Source of the DNA: Phytophthora quininea
Lineage: Eukaryota > Oomycota > Peronosporomycetes > Peronosporales > Peronosporaceae
Reading direction: 5' to 3'
Length of the DNA: 64,000 nt
NCBI GenBank assembly: GCA_011947345.1
Contig: JAAVTG010000581.1
Coordinates: 1-64,000, forward strand
In this document: positions 11,666 to 23,528 of the stretch, piece after piece
Layout of the letters: each line of letters begins with the position of its first letter
Position numbering within the stretch: position 1 is the stretch's first letter
Made by a program: the position numbers and the translations under genes
The notes under the pieces: model-generated
Told to the model about the DNA's origin: nothing
Seen by the model: the letters and a program-made list of their open reading frames with translations, nothing else
Databases searched by the model: none

Positions 11666-12229
11666 GTGCTCTCCATTACTATGAGTAATGTGGATTTAAG
11701 TAGCATCACGCTACAGCCGCATACGGGTGCTCCGCCACGTACAGCCACTGCACACAACGTAGCAGCGTGTCCCTCTCCTCCAATTTGCATGACTGCAGCC
11801 GCGCCTTCGGCAGTCTACGCTGTACCAGCACGTCCTCCAAATAAAGAGATGGTGAAACCAAGGCTGGCATCTTAGTGTCGCAACCACGGAAACCGCTTCG
11901 CCTGGTAGTTCACAAGAGGTGGCCGCCCGGATGCACGTCAATGCTCAGACTCAGTGCAAGCTACTCAAGGAAATTCGAAGCTCTATGCTGGCCGGTCACA
12001 TGCGCATACATGGAATCAAGTCCCCGATTCCCGACTACCCAATCTCGCAAGTAGGTGCGACAGGAACAGAGTTTTCCTGAACAAGCCGCTACAGCAGGCG
12101 ATGTCCGGACTTCCGCGGAGATCAGGAGCTACATCACCTGCGTTTGTCGAGATGATACGGTGCCAAACTACCAAGGATTATCGTCCCAACAAGAACGTGG
12201 TGCCAGCGGTGTTGACAAAGCTGTGCAGC

Positions 12230-13640
12230 GGCTACCAACACCTTGATCAACTGCTGAAGATAGCCCGAGAGGGAGTTGAAGTGCGACTCCAAGCGAACCA
12301 CCACATCAGCAAATGCGACCACCGAACCACGGCTCAGCCCGATCCCGAATCAACATCTACGCAAAATATACGAAAAGAACAGACTCATGGCGATGTCTGC
12401 TGCTGGACGCAGACCTTCTCGAACAGTGACCGAAGCTTATTATCAGCCCGTTCGGGGTTGTTGACAAGGGCAACGAGAATTCCAGCGTCAGCGGTCGTAC
12501 GATTCATGACCTCTCGTACCCTAAAGGTGAGTCTGTCAACGATTACACTGAAAAGACAGCATTACCAAGGCAGACTACGTCCATTGTGACGCGGTGGCGA
12601 CTGAGATCCTTCGAGTAAAACGTAAATACCCGAACGCCGAGATTGGTGTCATGGCTGGCGAAGTGGCCTCTGCTTTCCGAAACGTTAGCATACACAGCAA
12701 CAGTGTATTTCTTTTCGCCGGACGGATTGAAGAGGAAAACGTCATCGTTATCGAATTGTCAGCTCCATTTGGCTGGACGGGTTGCCCAGGATTCTACGAA
12801 ATCGTCGGAGGAGCGGTGTCTCACGTACACGGATCCCATTTCAATACCGACAACTCCTGTGGCTTTTTTTCTTACCACTGGGTCGACGATCACATCAATG
12901 TGGCGGCAGATGTCGGAACTTTCCTCGCGGACATGGATCGGTCTCTTCGATTCGCTATGACGGCCTTTTTGGGCGCTGAGGCTATTAACGACGAGAAGTT
13001 TACGCCGTGGAAGACACACCAGCGCATGCTCGGGCTTGAATTCGACTGCGTGACGGAAACGGTGTCAATACCGGAATCCAAGATTACCCAGGCTTGGAAC
13101 ATCGTGGCCTCGGCCTACTTTTTCAAAACGCTGACGCGTAAGAATTACCGATTATTGCTGGGGAGCCTGAGGCACATCGCACCCTGCATCCTCGCTGCTG
13201 GACCAGCCCTTCAGTGGTTACGGATATGCGAGGGCCACCTGCTAATGCAGCAAGACTTTTTAACTTATAATAAAATAAAAACTATTTTATGGTGGTGGCT
13301 TATCCTTCACGACCCCCCACTCAATGGTATTTCACTGGAGTACTTCAACACTCTGCCGCCCCCGGAGGTTGTGATCGCTTCGGACTTTGTCCTGTGTGCA
13401 CTGGACATCCTCTAGCGTACCGCGCTGACCTACCCGTTTTCCGCAGGCGAAATCGCGTTGATTGCCGAATTCAAGTCCGGCCCCGCCAACGGTTTTGGCA
13501 TCAATTTTCGCGAGCTACTCTCGTGAGCGTTCGCTGTCAACGAGTGGGGTCCGCGCTGGTCCTCGAAACTTTCATGAGGCCGCCGACCCATTGACGTGCA
13601 CTGTCGCATCGACAACACATCAGTTGTCACTTTTAGAATG
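12230..13640 (+). pseudogene. Reverse transcriptase and RNase H remains (DIRS-type)
   Basis: The N-terminal RT part reads GYQHLDQLLKIAREGVEVRL, then FGVVDKGNENSSVSGRTIHD and LSYPKGESVNDYTE. After a frame change near 12568 comes a 273-residue open stretch with ELSAPFGWTGCPGFYEIVGG and the catalytic box YHWVDDHINVA, which replaces the usual YxDD as in DIRS-like RTs. RNase H-like residues follow (VVIASDFVLCALDI; later HCRIDNTSVVTFRMG) with stops between. Clearly RT; clearly inactive as read. Confidence 0.75.
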
Positions 13641-14049
13641 GGCCCTCGTTGCGGAATCCGAGGGCCCAAGTCATCATACGCCTATTCAGCTGGTGGGAAA
13701 CATTCTTTCAGCTACGATTCTAGGTATCCCACGTTTCCGGGGTGAATAACTCGCGCGCACACGCCGGCCCTCGCATCTCAGCTAGCTCATCGTTCGAGAC
13801 TCTCTTTGCATCACCAACGTCGGGTCAGTTGCAGGCATCCCCGAATGTGGACGTTCAAGGATTGATCAATATCTGGCAACATACATCTGCCCTCACTCCG
13901 TTGCCGACTCCGCATTCGCCCAGTACGAACGAGCGTTGAGCAAGAGGCATGCATGGGCCTCACGGAACGGCATTCCGGCTTGGTTAACCGGTATCCCTCT
14001 GGCCGTTCGAGTGCACACATATCCGACTTTGTACTCCACGGCTTCCGCT

Positions 14050-14822
14050 TTAACTGTGGGTCAGGCGGCTCCGTATGCAGCGACACAATTGCAGTGGTTC
14101 TCTATGGAATTCGGCATTTCTTCACTGCCTTCGGATTCGACTTCCCAATCGCGCGCCCGCACATCAAGATGCTACTCAAAGGGATCCGCCGACTCGACAT
14201 ATCGCGTCGAAGCAAGTCGTGTCGATCGAGCTTCTGGAAGCCTGTTTCAGGAGTCCCACTAAGGCAGAACCCTTTGATCATGCACTCTGGGGGTCCTGTG
14301 CTTGGCGTTCTTCTTCCTCTTAACACGTTCGGAGATCGTCGCGGTCAGTAGCGGGAATTTCAAGTGGTTTGCGGTCCGAGCGCGTGACATTGTCGTCCTG
14401 GACGAAGCCGGTCAGACTACCCTGGAACCGCGCCTAGCCCGGTCCGTCTGTTTGCGCCTCATCGGCTCAAAGACGATGCAAGACGGAGTGCCCACGTCTA
14501 GGATGCTGCCACGATCAGGACACTCCTTTCTGTACCCCAATTTCGGATCTCTCATCCTACTTCAAACCAAAAGAACCTCCCCGCAGACGTACCGGCGGCG
14601 GTGTACACGAATCGCAACGGACAGCCGTCTTGTATCTCAATGGCCAATGTAGCCGAGGTGGTCAAGCATGCCGCAGTCAGGATTGGCAAGGATTCCCGGG
14701 TATCAGCTCGCATTCTCTTCGGCCAGGCGGCGCTACGCACACGTATCGCGCAGGAACAGACGCTCTATGGGGGCGCCGCTCTCTTCGCCTCTTATAAGAC
14801 TGAGTTAATCGTCATCGCATAA
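14050..14822 (+). pseudogene. Tyrosine recombinase remains of the DIRS-type element
   Basis: Pieces in several frames: YGIRHFFTAFGFDFPIARPH and IKMLLKGIRRLD (core-binding-like), AFFFLLTRSEIVAVSSGNFK (first Arg region of the catalytic domain), and at about 14700-14760 a third frame gives SSHSLRPGGATHTYRAG, the H-x-x-R box of tyrosine recombinases. The final catalytic Tyr region is damaged. Identified from the motif pattern; not functional as read. Confidence 0.65.
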
Positions 14823-15880
14823 GCTTCATTAATGAAAACTGTTCGTTGACCCCCATAAAGTGCGGAAAGAAGAGTACCAGGCAAAGCCTCTAGAAATATC
14901 GGAATTCTATTAGTTAGAAATAACGAAGAATATATAACCTATGACCCCCTGATCACAGTGTGTGTGCGATCGCACAGTCCTTCGCGATAAGAAAACAATG
15001 CCTTACCCTTCTGTCCTGCGACGTCTTTGTTGATTTGTCTGAGAAAGCCGACCATTTTTAGTGATATCTCATCATGTAGAATAAAGCAATTACTGGTTGT
15101 CTCCTTTCTGCATCTCGAGTGTGGAGTGGTGCGACCCAACGTTTCGCCGATCTACGCCAAGAAATGCCCAACGACGAGCTTAATGACAGGCCGCCGGTGC
15201 CATCCCGCATATCATGTTTCAAGCCTCCTACACTCATCAGGGATATCCTTCGAACGAATTGGACAACCACCGTTCCATCGACTTAATCACCAGCCAGTGG
15301 GCCCGGACTTCGCCAACTCAGAGGCACCGCCAATTTGTAAAGAATTCTTTGAACACAGCTTCTGTTTCAGTTCTGCGACTCGTGCCACCTTCTTAGTTAT
15401 TGCAACCCGCAACTTCTGGAGCGCTGTGCGTTACCAGACTACGGGCTACGATAGCGTAAAGGCTAAATTACTCACACCCACCTCCACCGCAGAGCTCAAG
15501 CGGCGGGCTCCGATACATCCTCACTCATCTTGATCTGGGCTCTGATATCAGCGATGCCCGCCCAAGACCGTATTGATCAGCTACTATCGCGCCGGGCAGC
15601 TCAAGTCTTCAGTGGATATATTCGAGAATATCGCCCAGTTCTGTCTATGCTGTCTGCCAGGAGTCGAACGATGTAGAGCGGACGTTCGACTCCAGGATCT
15701 TGGACGTACTGAACGACATCGAGGACAGACGGGGCTTTGACTCCGGGTCACAGTTCCAGCTGCAGTCCAACACGAAGGCGTCGATGCTATCGACTAGGCT
15801 ATTGCTCTGGCAACTTTAGCCAATATGGCCGAAGGGACTGAGTTTACGAGTCCTCTTGGTGTCTTAACGCTCTTGTTTTG
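14823..15880. other. Transposon island, unassigned
   Basis: A 168-residue plus-strand frame at 15027-15533 and short frames near 15660-15820 (one reads NDVERTFDSRILDVLNDIED) have no family I recognise. The composition resembles the flanking relics more than the single-copy genes. Confidence 0.3.
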
Positions 15881-15923
15881 CCTGGTAGTAAAAGGGTTAA
15901 CCCTATTAACCCTTTCACAACCC
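15881..15923. repeat. Two facing piggyBac-like ends separated by 5 bp plus TTAA sites
   Basis: Reads CCTGGTAGTAAAAGGG (15881-15896), TTAA, CCCTA, TTAA (15906-15909), CCCTTTCACAACCC (15910-15923). The first part resembles the right end and the last part the left end of the piggyBac-like element at 16034-19618. It looks like the junction of two other, now damaged, insertions. Confidence 0.55.
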
Positions 15924-16037
15924 ATTAATGTGAACTCTCTCGACTGGAGCAGTCGCTCCTTCATACATGTATGCATGACTCATGCGTAATGCCATCGCCA
16001 CCAACTCGACAGCCGCTGTATCATTTGTATTGGTTAA

Positions 16038-16051
16038 CCTTTCACTACCGG
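16038..16051. repeat. Left terminal inverted repeat, piggyBac-like
   Basis: CCTTTCACTACCGG directly after TTAA. One C shorter than the right end, which could be a mutation or the base-loss error seen across the window. Confidence 0.75.
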
Positions 16052-16471
16052 AAGTTTTTGGAGGTCCGGAGCGGACCCGTGCCTCGACCAATGAGATTGC
16101 GCTAACCATGATATTCCGCCAATAGGCGGTCTGCAAAATATATGTGGTAGACGACATTTGCTCTGTTGCATTTCAAATTTGAATTTTCGAACTCAGAGAA
16201 GGATGCTTGGCGGCGAGGTGCCCCAGCTACTGCAACGACGCGACGTGTGAGTGGGTGCAGTACGGCAAGGAGATCGTCGGCTGCAGGTTGAGAATGGTGC
16301 CATGCAGCCGCCGGCAGCGGCCACCCTCCACGTGAAGAAGGCTCTGTTTCAGCTCTAATACTACAAGAAGAACGGCCGTCTGAGTAGGACGCAAGCGATC
16401 GACGTGCCGCTATGCGTGCAGAAGAAAATAACGCACCTCGAGGCCACTGTCAGGTACATCTTGCTTGCTAT

Positions 16472-18467
16472 TTATGTGCTGTTTGGAAGCTCGAGTTGAT
16501 CTAGATACGTTACTGTTTTGTTCTTCTTCAGGCGTGTGTGTACAGGCTCAACTCCTGATGCTGCAGCACACACAGCATCAAGCGCGGAGCGGACCGTCAG
16601 AGACGTGGAGGACAGTGCATCGCGGTAGTGAAATGCGCCGAAGCACGCAACGTGGAAACCTCGGTGGCATCCTGTGCAGCCAAAGAGAATTTTCTTCGAG
16701 AATCCCCGCAACGTGCACAGATAACACGTAAGTTTGCCAGTTGAGTGTTCTTTTGAGTTGGGTATGATTGCGTGGATGCTGTCATCAGCTCCAACCAGCT
16801 CTTGTATTGGTGCATTTGGTGCAGGTATCCGGCGGCATTCCTTTACGAGTCGTTCTCGCTGTACGGTTGTCAGTTGTTCGGCTACTTTCCTCTTGAAGTC
16901 GCGTAACTTCGTACACGTAGCTGCAGGTCCGGCGATCTTTTTGTACAGGGACAACGCATTTATAAGCGCCAAATCAAGCGCCCTCGTCAGGATACTCATT
17001 GAGAGACGCTACTCTTTGCGTCTCATTGGATTTGTGCTCCTGAGCTGGTCAACCCTGTCGACGCCGTTCATGAACAAGTTGTACGCGACTACCATTGATG
17101 GTACCTAGAAAGTCCTTCGATGCATGACTTGCTCGCCGGTCCAGCGACAAAGCGGCGCAAGTCTACGACACAGCTCGATCGCCTTATGAGTCGCTCGTGA
17201 GCACCCGTTGCGACGGTGTTCCTGCCAGGTCGTTGGTGTAGAAAATCACTGTTTGTTTGTCGCGGAACACAATGTACCCTGCGTTTGCTGCAAGAGTCAT
17301 CAGCGACATATACGGAGTCTGCAGGTTTGGAGGCATTTTCTTCTGCGCACGCTTGTGCTTCTCCTGGAGCTTTTCCCAGTCGACCGGTACATCCACGGCT
17401 GCCACTAGCTCCCACGAACCACGCTCAGCATTATCAACACGGGATTTTGAAGCCTCGAGCTCCATCGCGTTCCACTTTCCTTGCAGCGGGATTCTCACTG
17501 TACCTAGCATTCACATTTCGCCGTCAGTAAATGCCAAGAGAGATTTAGCTAAATTATGCAGAGTGTAGAAATTATCGGAAACAAGCAGGCGGTGGCGACT
17601 CGGCGCAGCGTGCATCTTGGTCAAGTGGACGCACATCGCTACCCACAGTGCGCTCGGATCTTTTCGCTAGATGGCGCTGTCCGCGCGCTCGATCGTTCTG
17701 AACAGCGGCGTTCTCAGGCACGGAAAGACGTCCACATATCGCTCAGCAGGAGACACCCTTGTCCGATTGCCAGACCCGTTATCCCACACAGAGTATGCAT
17801 ATAAACTCTCCCACCCTACAACCGCAATAAAATCGAACTATATATTTGTCTGGCTTCAAAGGCATGAAAGTTCTTGCTGATGAACGTGCTTTTGTGTGCA
17901 CCGTGTTCTCATCGAGACTCACAGCCCCGACCGGTACAGCGAACACCGCGAACTTCTGTTGGATTTGCGTCATTCGACGCCTGCTGTGCCACAAAGGATC
18001 TTGTTTCCGCCGCTCGACTGGCACGCTCTCGGGCGCGTGAATCTGGAAACGCGCACGGATGCTTTCAAAGCGATTCTTTGCCATAGTCAATCCAAAGTCA
18101 GGCTGCCCCATAAAAACTTTTTAGACCATAGCTCCTTGATTTGAGTGACAGGGTTGAAACTCAATGCAACCTTCAAACCGATGTATGCATCCAGCTCATA
18201 CACAGTTGCCTTGGGCTTTCCTTTCTCTTTTAGCGTTTTGTTTGTCCACATTTGTAAAGCGTCCCAAAATTCACGTGTAAAAAATAGTGAGAAAAGACCG
18301 AGCTCACCGCGTTCCTTGTAAGTCGCCTTCACCTCTCGCTCGCGAATAATATACATGCCACTTTCTCGGATCAGATTGTCCACGTACCCGTTGTCGGTTC
18401 GGCGCTCTGTCGACGCCGACACACCAACGTCGCCCTCATCGTCTTCACCCTCCGCTGCATCCGACAC
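16472..18467 (-). pseudogene. piggyBac-like transposase, broken
   Basis: Read on the minus strand from high to low coordinates. A charged N-terminus (about 18467) leads to FTREFWDALQMWTN and LDAYIGLKVALSFNPVTQIK. Next come QPDFGLTMAKNRFESIRARF and VSLDENTVHTKARSSARTFM, the block that holds the first catalytic Asp in piggyBac. VPSMVVAYNLFMNGVDRVDQ near 17100-17050 holds the third Asp. The C-terminal Cys/His domain is CYLCTLRGFSKKILFGCTGC followed by HRGFHVAC near 16600-16710. Several frame changes and stops interrupt it, so no active protein is expected. The N-terminal limit is uncertain and fragments up to about 18690 may belong. Confidence 0.75.
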
Positions 18468-19599
18468 CTCGAACTCCCAGTCGAGAGCGTCGTCACTGAT
18501 GTGGTGTAGGAATCCACTGAACTTTCGCTAAGGTAGCAGCGAGCTTCCGCACACAACAATACACCTTCCAGAACGGTAGGCGAATGTTCGGGCGTAATCT
18601 GAAGGGACCAAATTCGATCTTGACCGAGCCGGGTGTCTTTCGCCCACTGACTACGCTTGCTAGCAATATACACGGGCGTAACAGGCACGAACTTTCGCCT
18701 GTACGTCCAAACACTCTTTCACACACACAGAACCCCGTGGCACCAACAGACGAAGGTTGCCTAGTCCCGTGGACTCTTTTACGGGGACGCCGGGGTATAA
18801 CTCCGGCCGGAAGTCACGTTGGGATGCGACTCTAGCACTCCACACAAGGGTTCTGTCACCCAACCCCTATTAATAGGGTCAAACCAAAATACACTATAAT
18901 TACCACTCTTCACTCTTGGCCTAACCAAACGAACACTCACTTCACGAAGGTCTGTGTTCGCCGGCAGGCATAACCCAACACAAAGGGCAAGATGGTTACC
19001 TAGGATGCTTGGCCGCTTGGGTAGTAAGGGGAAGTATCTGCTCTGTTTGTATCGCCCTCGCGGGCTCTTACTCTCTCTGAATCTACTCTTCCCGATGATT
19101 CTATACAAATATCAAGTGAAATATGGTCAGTGCTAGCAGGGCCACTCATTCAACCTCGCGACCAGACGAACCTTCGGAGTAGTGACCACCTCGGTATAGT
19201 GACACACAGAGTAGCGACACCCTGAGGTTAATGAACCTTCGTCTGATCCTGGGATTGGCCCAAAATGGTACCTTGATTCCGCAAATAGGAAAGGCGACAG
19301 TTGGCTGCTGCGATCCTTTGGAGAGTCGCTACATCACACTGACGTTGAGCAGATCAGCTATGTCCATGCCACTGCGGGGAGAATGCAAAACTGACTGTCA
19401 ACGTGAAATTTGGATGGCCGACAATGCTTCAAAATATCACAATACTAACAAAGGAGATGCTATAGTAGAGGTCCGCTGCAGTTCTCTAAGTCGTGGTAAG
19501 CTCTACCACCTAATCCATCTGGCAGAATTTAATCCAATCAATGACGTCTACTGCAACTGTTAGAGGTCCGCTGCGGACCTCTAAGCTCAGCAGATTTGG

Positions 19600-19614
19600 C
19601 CGGTAGTGAAAGGG
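19600..19614. repeat. Right terminal inverted repeat, piggyBac-like
   Basis: CCGGTAGTGAAAGGG followed by TTAA; reverse complement of the left end apart from one C. Confidence 0.75.
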
Positions 19615-19618
19615 TTAA

Positions 19619-20547
19619 ATTACAGGAGTCTGTAGACGAACGTGCAGTATCACTGCGAGTGGGAAAATCCGTCTCGGTCATCACTCATCGCCATGAGCAG
19701 ACGCACATTTTCATTCAAAACCGATAGACTACGAGCTGTAGAGTTCATGAGTTGTTGCGAGTGCTCGGAGATACCGAGTTCAGGTTGCGTTACTTGCGAC
19801 GGATCGCCAATGGTGCCGGAAATATCTTAATGATAGGGCACCCGATATTTGCTCTATGTTAAGATTAATCAACCGTAGTATCCCATTTCAAAGCTCATTT
19901 CGACTACCAAAACTAGCAGAAAAAGCGGAAACAAGGTTCCAAGAGACCTCGATGCAATTTGCGGTAGTACTACCGGCAGATAACTTACGTCGCATAGTTA
20001 ATCTATCGTTGACTGGACGATTTCCAGCAACGCTTCAAGCTTTCCCAACTTATGGCTCGATCAAAATTTTTGTAAAGTTCTACCGATGGTGTATACATCA
20101 TGGCCAGAAACACATCTTCATGCTTAGTGTGTGGAGAAAAAATCCTCGCCTATATACCTGATTTTATTGTACAGATTATGACGTATTGATATTACAGACA
20201 GATAATAAGTTACAAGCGAGGTTTTATAAAAAGTGAGTTTTTCGCCTTCATTCAAAATTTATAGCCAATCATTGAGTAGGCCAACTGACACGAAACTCAA
20301 TGGACGACGCAACACGACTGCATTTGTGGCGCATTCTTGACGATGTTTGTGATCTCGTTGCGACCACTGTCGACGGAGAAGCCCTCGCTCCAAGTATGAG
20401 CTTTGATTCTGATTGCAGTTTCCATCACGAGCTCACCAATGGTGCCAATGATCACAGATTTCTTGCTGACACTGCGGACGAAGGTGCCACACCCGCAGTA
20501 GCGTCGGAGACCAGTACATTGAACATCGAGGCTGAAGGGGTTGGCGT
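19619..20547. other. Transposon island between two relics
   Basis: Low-complexity AT-richer sequence. Short frames at 19856-20161 and 20300-20581 are unassigned; the latter may be the N-terminus of the pogo-like relic that follows. Confidence 0.3.
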
Positions 20548-21330
20548 GTGTACACCAACGCGTTCAAGCTCTCTATTGTAGAACTGGTGACTCCAGACGC
20601 GTGCATCACCACACTAGCTCGGGTCAACGGCGTGAGGTGCTCGCTAAACATTTATGGTTGGGTCAAAAATGCTGGTAAGCTTAGAGAGGCGTGTCACGGG
20701 GGTAACAAGAGCAGCAACGTGTGCCTCGGCGGCCAGGGCCGTACCGAGATATGTCCACACTGCGACACCGTGGTGCAATGTATAAAGGAAATGCGGCGTG
20801 GCAATTTTCCGCTCTAGACCAGCCACGTTATTGCCTTCCTTGATGAGAAATTCGCGACGTGGGCGACGCAGTACAAGGCGTCACGAAAGCCAAAGAGTAT
20901 TCACCGTTTAGTGCAACGCATGGTGGCTTCTTATTTCGCCGCCCTAATTGCACGCTATTGACGTCAGAGGAGCTGGAACACCAGCAAAGACAATTCGCAA
21001 AAACAACGGGTGCAAGTGTGCGTAGTGCATACCCTAGACATGCCATCTTTAACGCTGACAAGACTGGTGTCTATTACGACTCATCATTGTAGATAAGGGA
21101 GTAAATAAGAGCGCAAAGGTTCTCGGCAAGCAGTACTCGTACCGTGTTTCAGTTCTCCTCGTGGTAGCAGCCATCGGCAAGAAGCTGCACCCGCTCATCA
21201 TTTTCAAGGCGCAGCCAGGAGGTTAAGCTGAGGCGGAGTGTAAGACGCTACGCCTGAATCACGGTGCCACAGGTACACTTTCAGTCATCTTCAAAGGCTA
21301 GGCAGCTATTTTCGTCCATCTGAGCAAATT
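20548..21330 (+). pseudogene. pogo/Tigger-like transposase relic (HTH-psq, Tc5 HTH, DDE)
   Basis: Helix-turn-helix of the psq type (TNAFKLSIVELVTPDACITT followed by LARVNG and IYGWVKN). Then GGQGRTEICPHCDTVVQCIK with KEMRRGNFPL, a stop, and in the same frame TSHVIAFLDEKFATW, typical of the second DNA-binding part. A different frame gives RHAIFNADKTGVYYD (start of the DDE domain, near 21035-21080). Near 21110-21215 a further frame reads KVLGKQYSYRVSVLLVVAAI with HPLIIFKAQPGG. The order matches Tc1/mariner-related pogo elements. Stops and shifts make it dead. No terminal repeats were spotted. Confidence 0.65.
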
Positions 21331-22205
21331 CTTTGTTCCGTAATAGCCCCATCAAGTTGCGAGTTGACTGAATTTCTGATTTGCTGCGACGTGATCACCA
21401 TTCCCGCAAAAATCTCAGGTAATTCTGTTACAGCAAAATCACTTGTAACTTTACCCGCTTTGCGTGACATATAGGCAACAATTTGTTTTGTACTGGAGTT
21501 TGTGCCAACAAGCTAGCCAGCCCCAGCTCTGTTTTAATTAGTTTCCCTTTTCCGAAATGTACTGATAAAAATAACTTTACAACCAATCTGTTGTTGTTCA
21601 CATGTCTACGCTTTTTCGGGCTCCATAAGAAATGCTATACAGTGTGAATCGCCAGTGCATGGAGGCGATAGCGTGCTGCAAGATGTTGGAACTGGAGATG
21701 GTAACCCTCGTCAAGCAAGTAACAACCGAAACGGTAAAATATTATGTACTGGGTAGTTATTATAATATGTATATTTCAGAACTCTAGATAGTTTTAAGCG
21801 TGTTAGGAATTTTCAAATTAGAACACTGTCTCGGTATCTTGGACATCCCAGTCTACTATTTACAATTTAGCCCACAACCGTTGACCGCGTCTGAGATAGT
21901 ACTCTTCAACATCGAACTCGTCGCAGGTATGCCTAATATATATCTTGCCACAAAGCCCGAAGCTGGAAATTTAGGAGACTCGTCGTTGTCACCAGCGCTG
22001 GACACCCTTCTTTACTACAGCAGCAAGTTGAAACTAACTCATTTTGTTTTGTTGCGAAGTATTTCTCTACATCTTGTTCTTATGGAGATTAGTCTGGTGG
22101 TGTTTGGGATTTTTCTTCTCCTGGGAAGTCGTTCGGACTTAGCAAAAAATTTTCCCCACGAAATTTTGACCAGTGGGATCTATAATGGGGTGTCCTTGTG
22201 CGCTC
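21331..22205. other. Unassigned, AT-richer
   Basis: A 151-residue plus-strand frame (21800-22255) starts at a non-ATG codon. Its last codons overlap a PAQR scrap; the rest is not recognised. Confidence 0.3.
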
Positions 22206-22300
22206 AGCCTCTGTCCATCCCCAAGCTGCACATATTCAAGTGTCTGCACGCCTAACATCACCTACCTGGCCGACAACTTGCACATCCGCTGGGAGCCAAG
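22206..22300 (+). pseudogene. Scrap of a PAQR-receptor gene N-terminus
   Basis: Reads SIPKLHIFKCLHA, a stop, then a shifted YLADNLHIRW. The intact PAQR gene at 26980-27075 reads STKLHTFERLHA then GFAYLADNSYIRSGY. Bases also align, for example CCTACCTGGCCGACAACT is shared exactly. Only about 95 bp are recognisable, 2 kb before CAP copy 2. Confidence 0.6.
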
Positions 22301-23528
22301 TAACACATTCCTGGCTTGGAATATAAGAAGATCAAGTTGATTTGTGATGTGAAACCTGAAGTGGCTTCCGGTGGTACGTGTCGCACCGGTGGAGCAAGTT
22401 CTACGCATAGACGTACATGAAGTGAGAGTATGAGAATAACCGGAGACGTGGATCTTCTGATTTTTCGTGCTCTGTGTACATCTGCGTGGAGATACTGTCT
22501 GCGTTTGATTTTTGCTTTTAGTGGGTGCTATGCTGGTGTTATGTGCCGGTGGAATCTCGAGTAACTAGCAGGTGTGCTGGCAGAGTCTTGACACCACTTA
22601 AAATGGATTTTGAAGTGCCAGCCACACGCGCAGCTAGCGACCGAGGAAGTTTTGTAGCCAAAGGCTGTTCTCCTGTTCACACACACAGACACAGACAGTA
22701 AATATGTCAATCATTTCTGTGATCACTTTTTGGTTTCTTCGCTCGATCTCTTTTGCACTGGCTCCAGGCCCTATTCCTGCTGCTTCACCACTTATCAGCG
22801 CAAGATGTCAAGTGTCGTAAGCGCTCTGATAACAACCAAGCGTTTTTAGATTTCAATGGCTGTGACTGAGCTAACACAGCGCTAGGATAACACCAGCAAT
22901 AGTCTCACCGTGATAAGCCAAGCGTTTGTGGTAATGTTAAGTGGATAGCTTGACAACTAAATTGCCAGCGCTTGTATTAAGGATTGAATATCCCCCATCT
23001 AGTTCGTGCTATTTGTGTCCGCGTGGTTGGGAAGTTTGCGTGGACAGGTTTCCAGGCTAGTCAGCCCCGGTGCCAGGGATGAATCTAGGCCTTCGAATTT
23101 TAGCCCTGTCTTTCGTTGACTCTCTTTGCTGCCGTATTGATGTTGTGGGCGGCGTCTACTCGTACTACTAACGATTTTTCACGTGGAGTTCTACAGCACA
23201 AGTGCGTTTTATGTTTTGCGCATCAACAGATGTTTCTAACTTAGATCAACATTACCAATAGTAAAGACAAGATAAGATCGAGATTAGCAATGTTCGCAAT
23301 AAAGTAAAACATGGTGTCGCACTCACCTGCAAGATTTTTGTTGCGAAAAACATGAATCAACTATTGTGAAAAGCGCTTGGAATGTCTAATCAGATAGTAA
23401 ATCAGTCGTTTTGGAACTTAATTAAGAGAAGGACGCTGTAATTTGTTTCTGTCGTACCCTAAATTATAGTTACGTACTATTATTTAAACTCATTTTAAAG
23501 ACCAATCACATCTGTAGCTTTTATACTA
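22301..23528. other. Unassigned intergenic sequence in the island
   Basis: No coding pattern on either strand. AT content rises towards 23500. Confidence 0.35.

Larger units (their letters stand above)
10522..14822 (+). mobile_element. Degraded DIRS/Ngaro-type tyrosine-recombinase retrotransposon
   Basis: Order on the plus strand: gag-like ORF, reverse transcriptase, RNase H-like stretch, tyrosine recombinase. Use of a tyrosine recombinase instead of an integrase defines this class, which inserts without LTRs or the usual target duplication. All parts have frame changes and stops, so the copy looks dead. I could not find split direct repeats or inverted termini by eye, so the outer limits are those of the recognisable coding parts. 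Confidence 0.65.
16034..19618 (-). mobile_element. piggyBac-like DNA transposon with TTAA duplications
   Basis: TTAA at 16034-16037 and again at 19615-19618. The inner ends are a near-perfect inverted repeat (left CCTTTCACTACCGG 16038-16051; right CCGGTAGTGAAAGGG 19600-19614). Just inside each end sits an imperfect palindrome around GAGGTCCGnnGCGGACC (about 16060-16077 and 19562-19584). The element is about 3.58 kb and carries a broken piggyBac transposase on the minus strand. TTAA target choice and terminal CCC(T) are hallmarks of this superfamily. Confidence 0.8.

Noticed and set aside
15027..15533. 168-residue frame as a real gene
   Set aside because: Starts at a non-standard site inside the transposon island and shows no domain; left as unassigned sequence.
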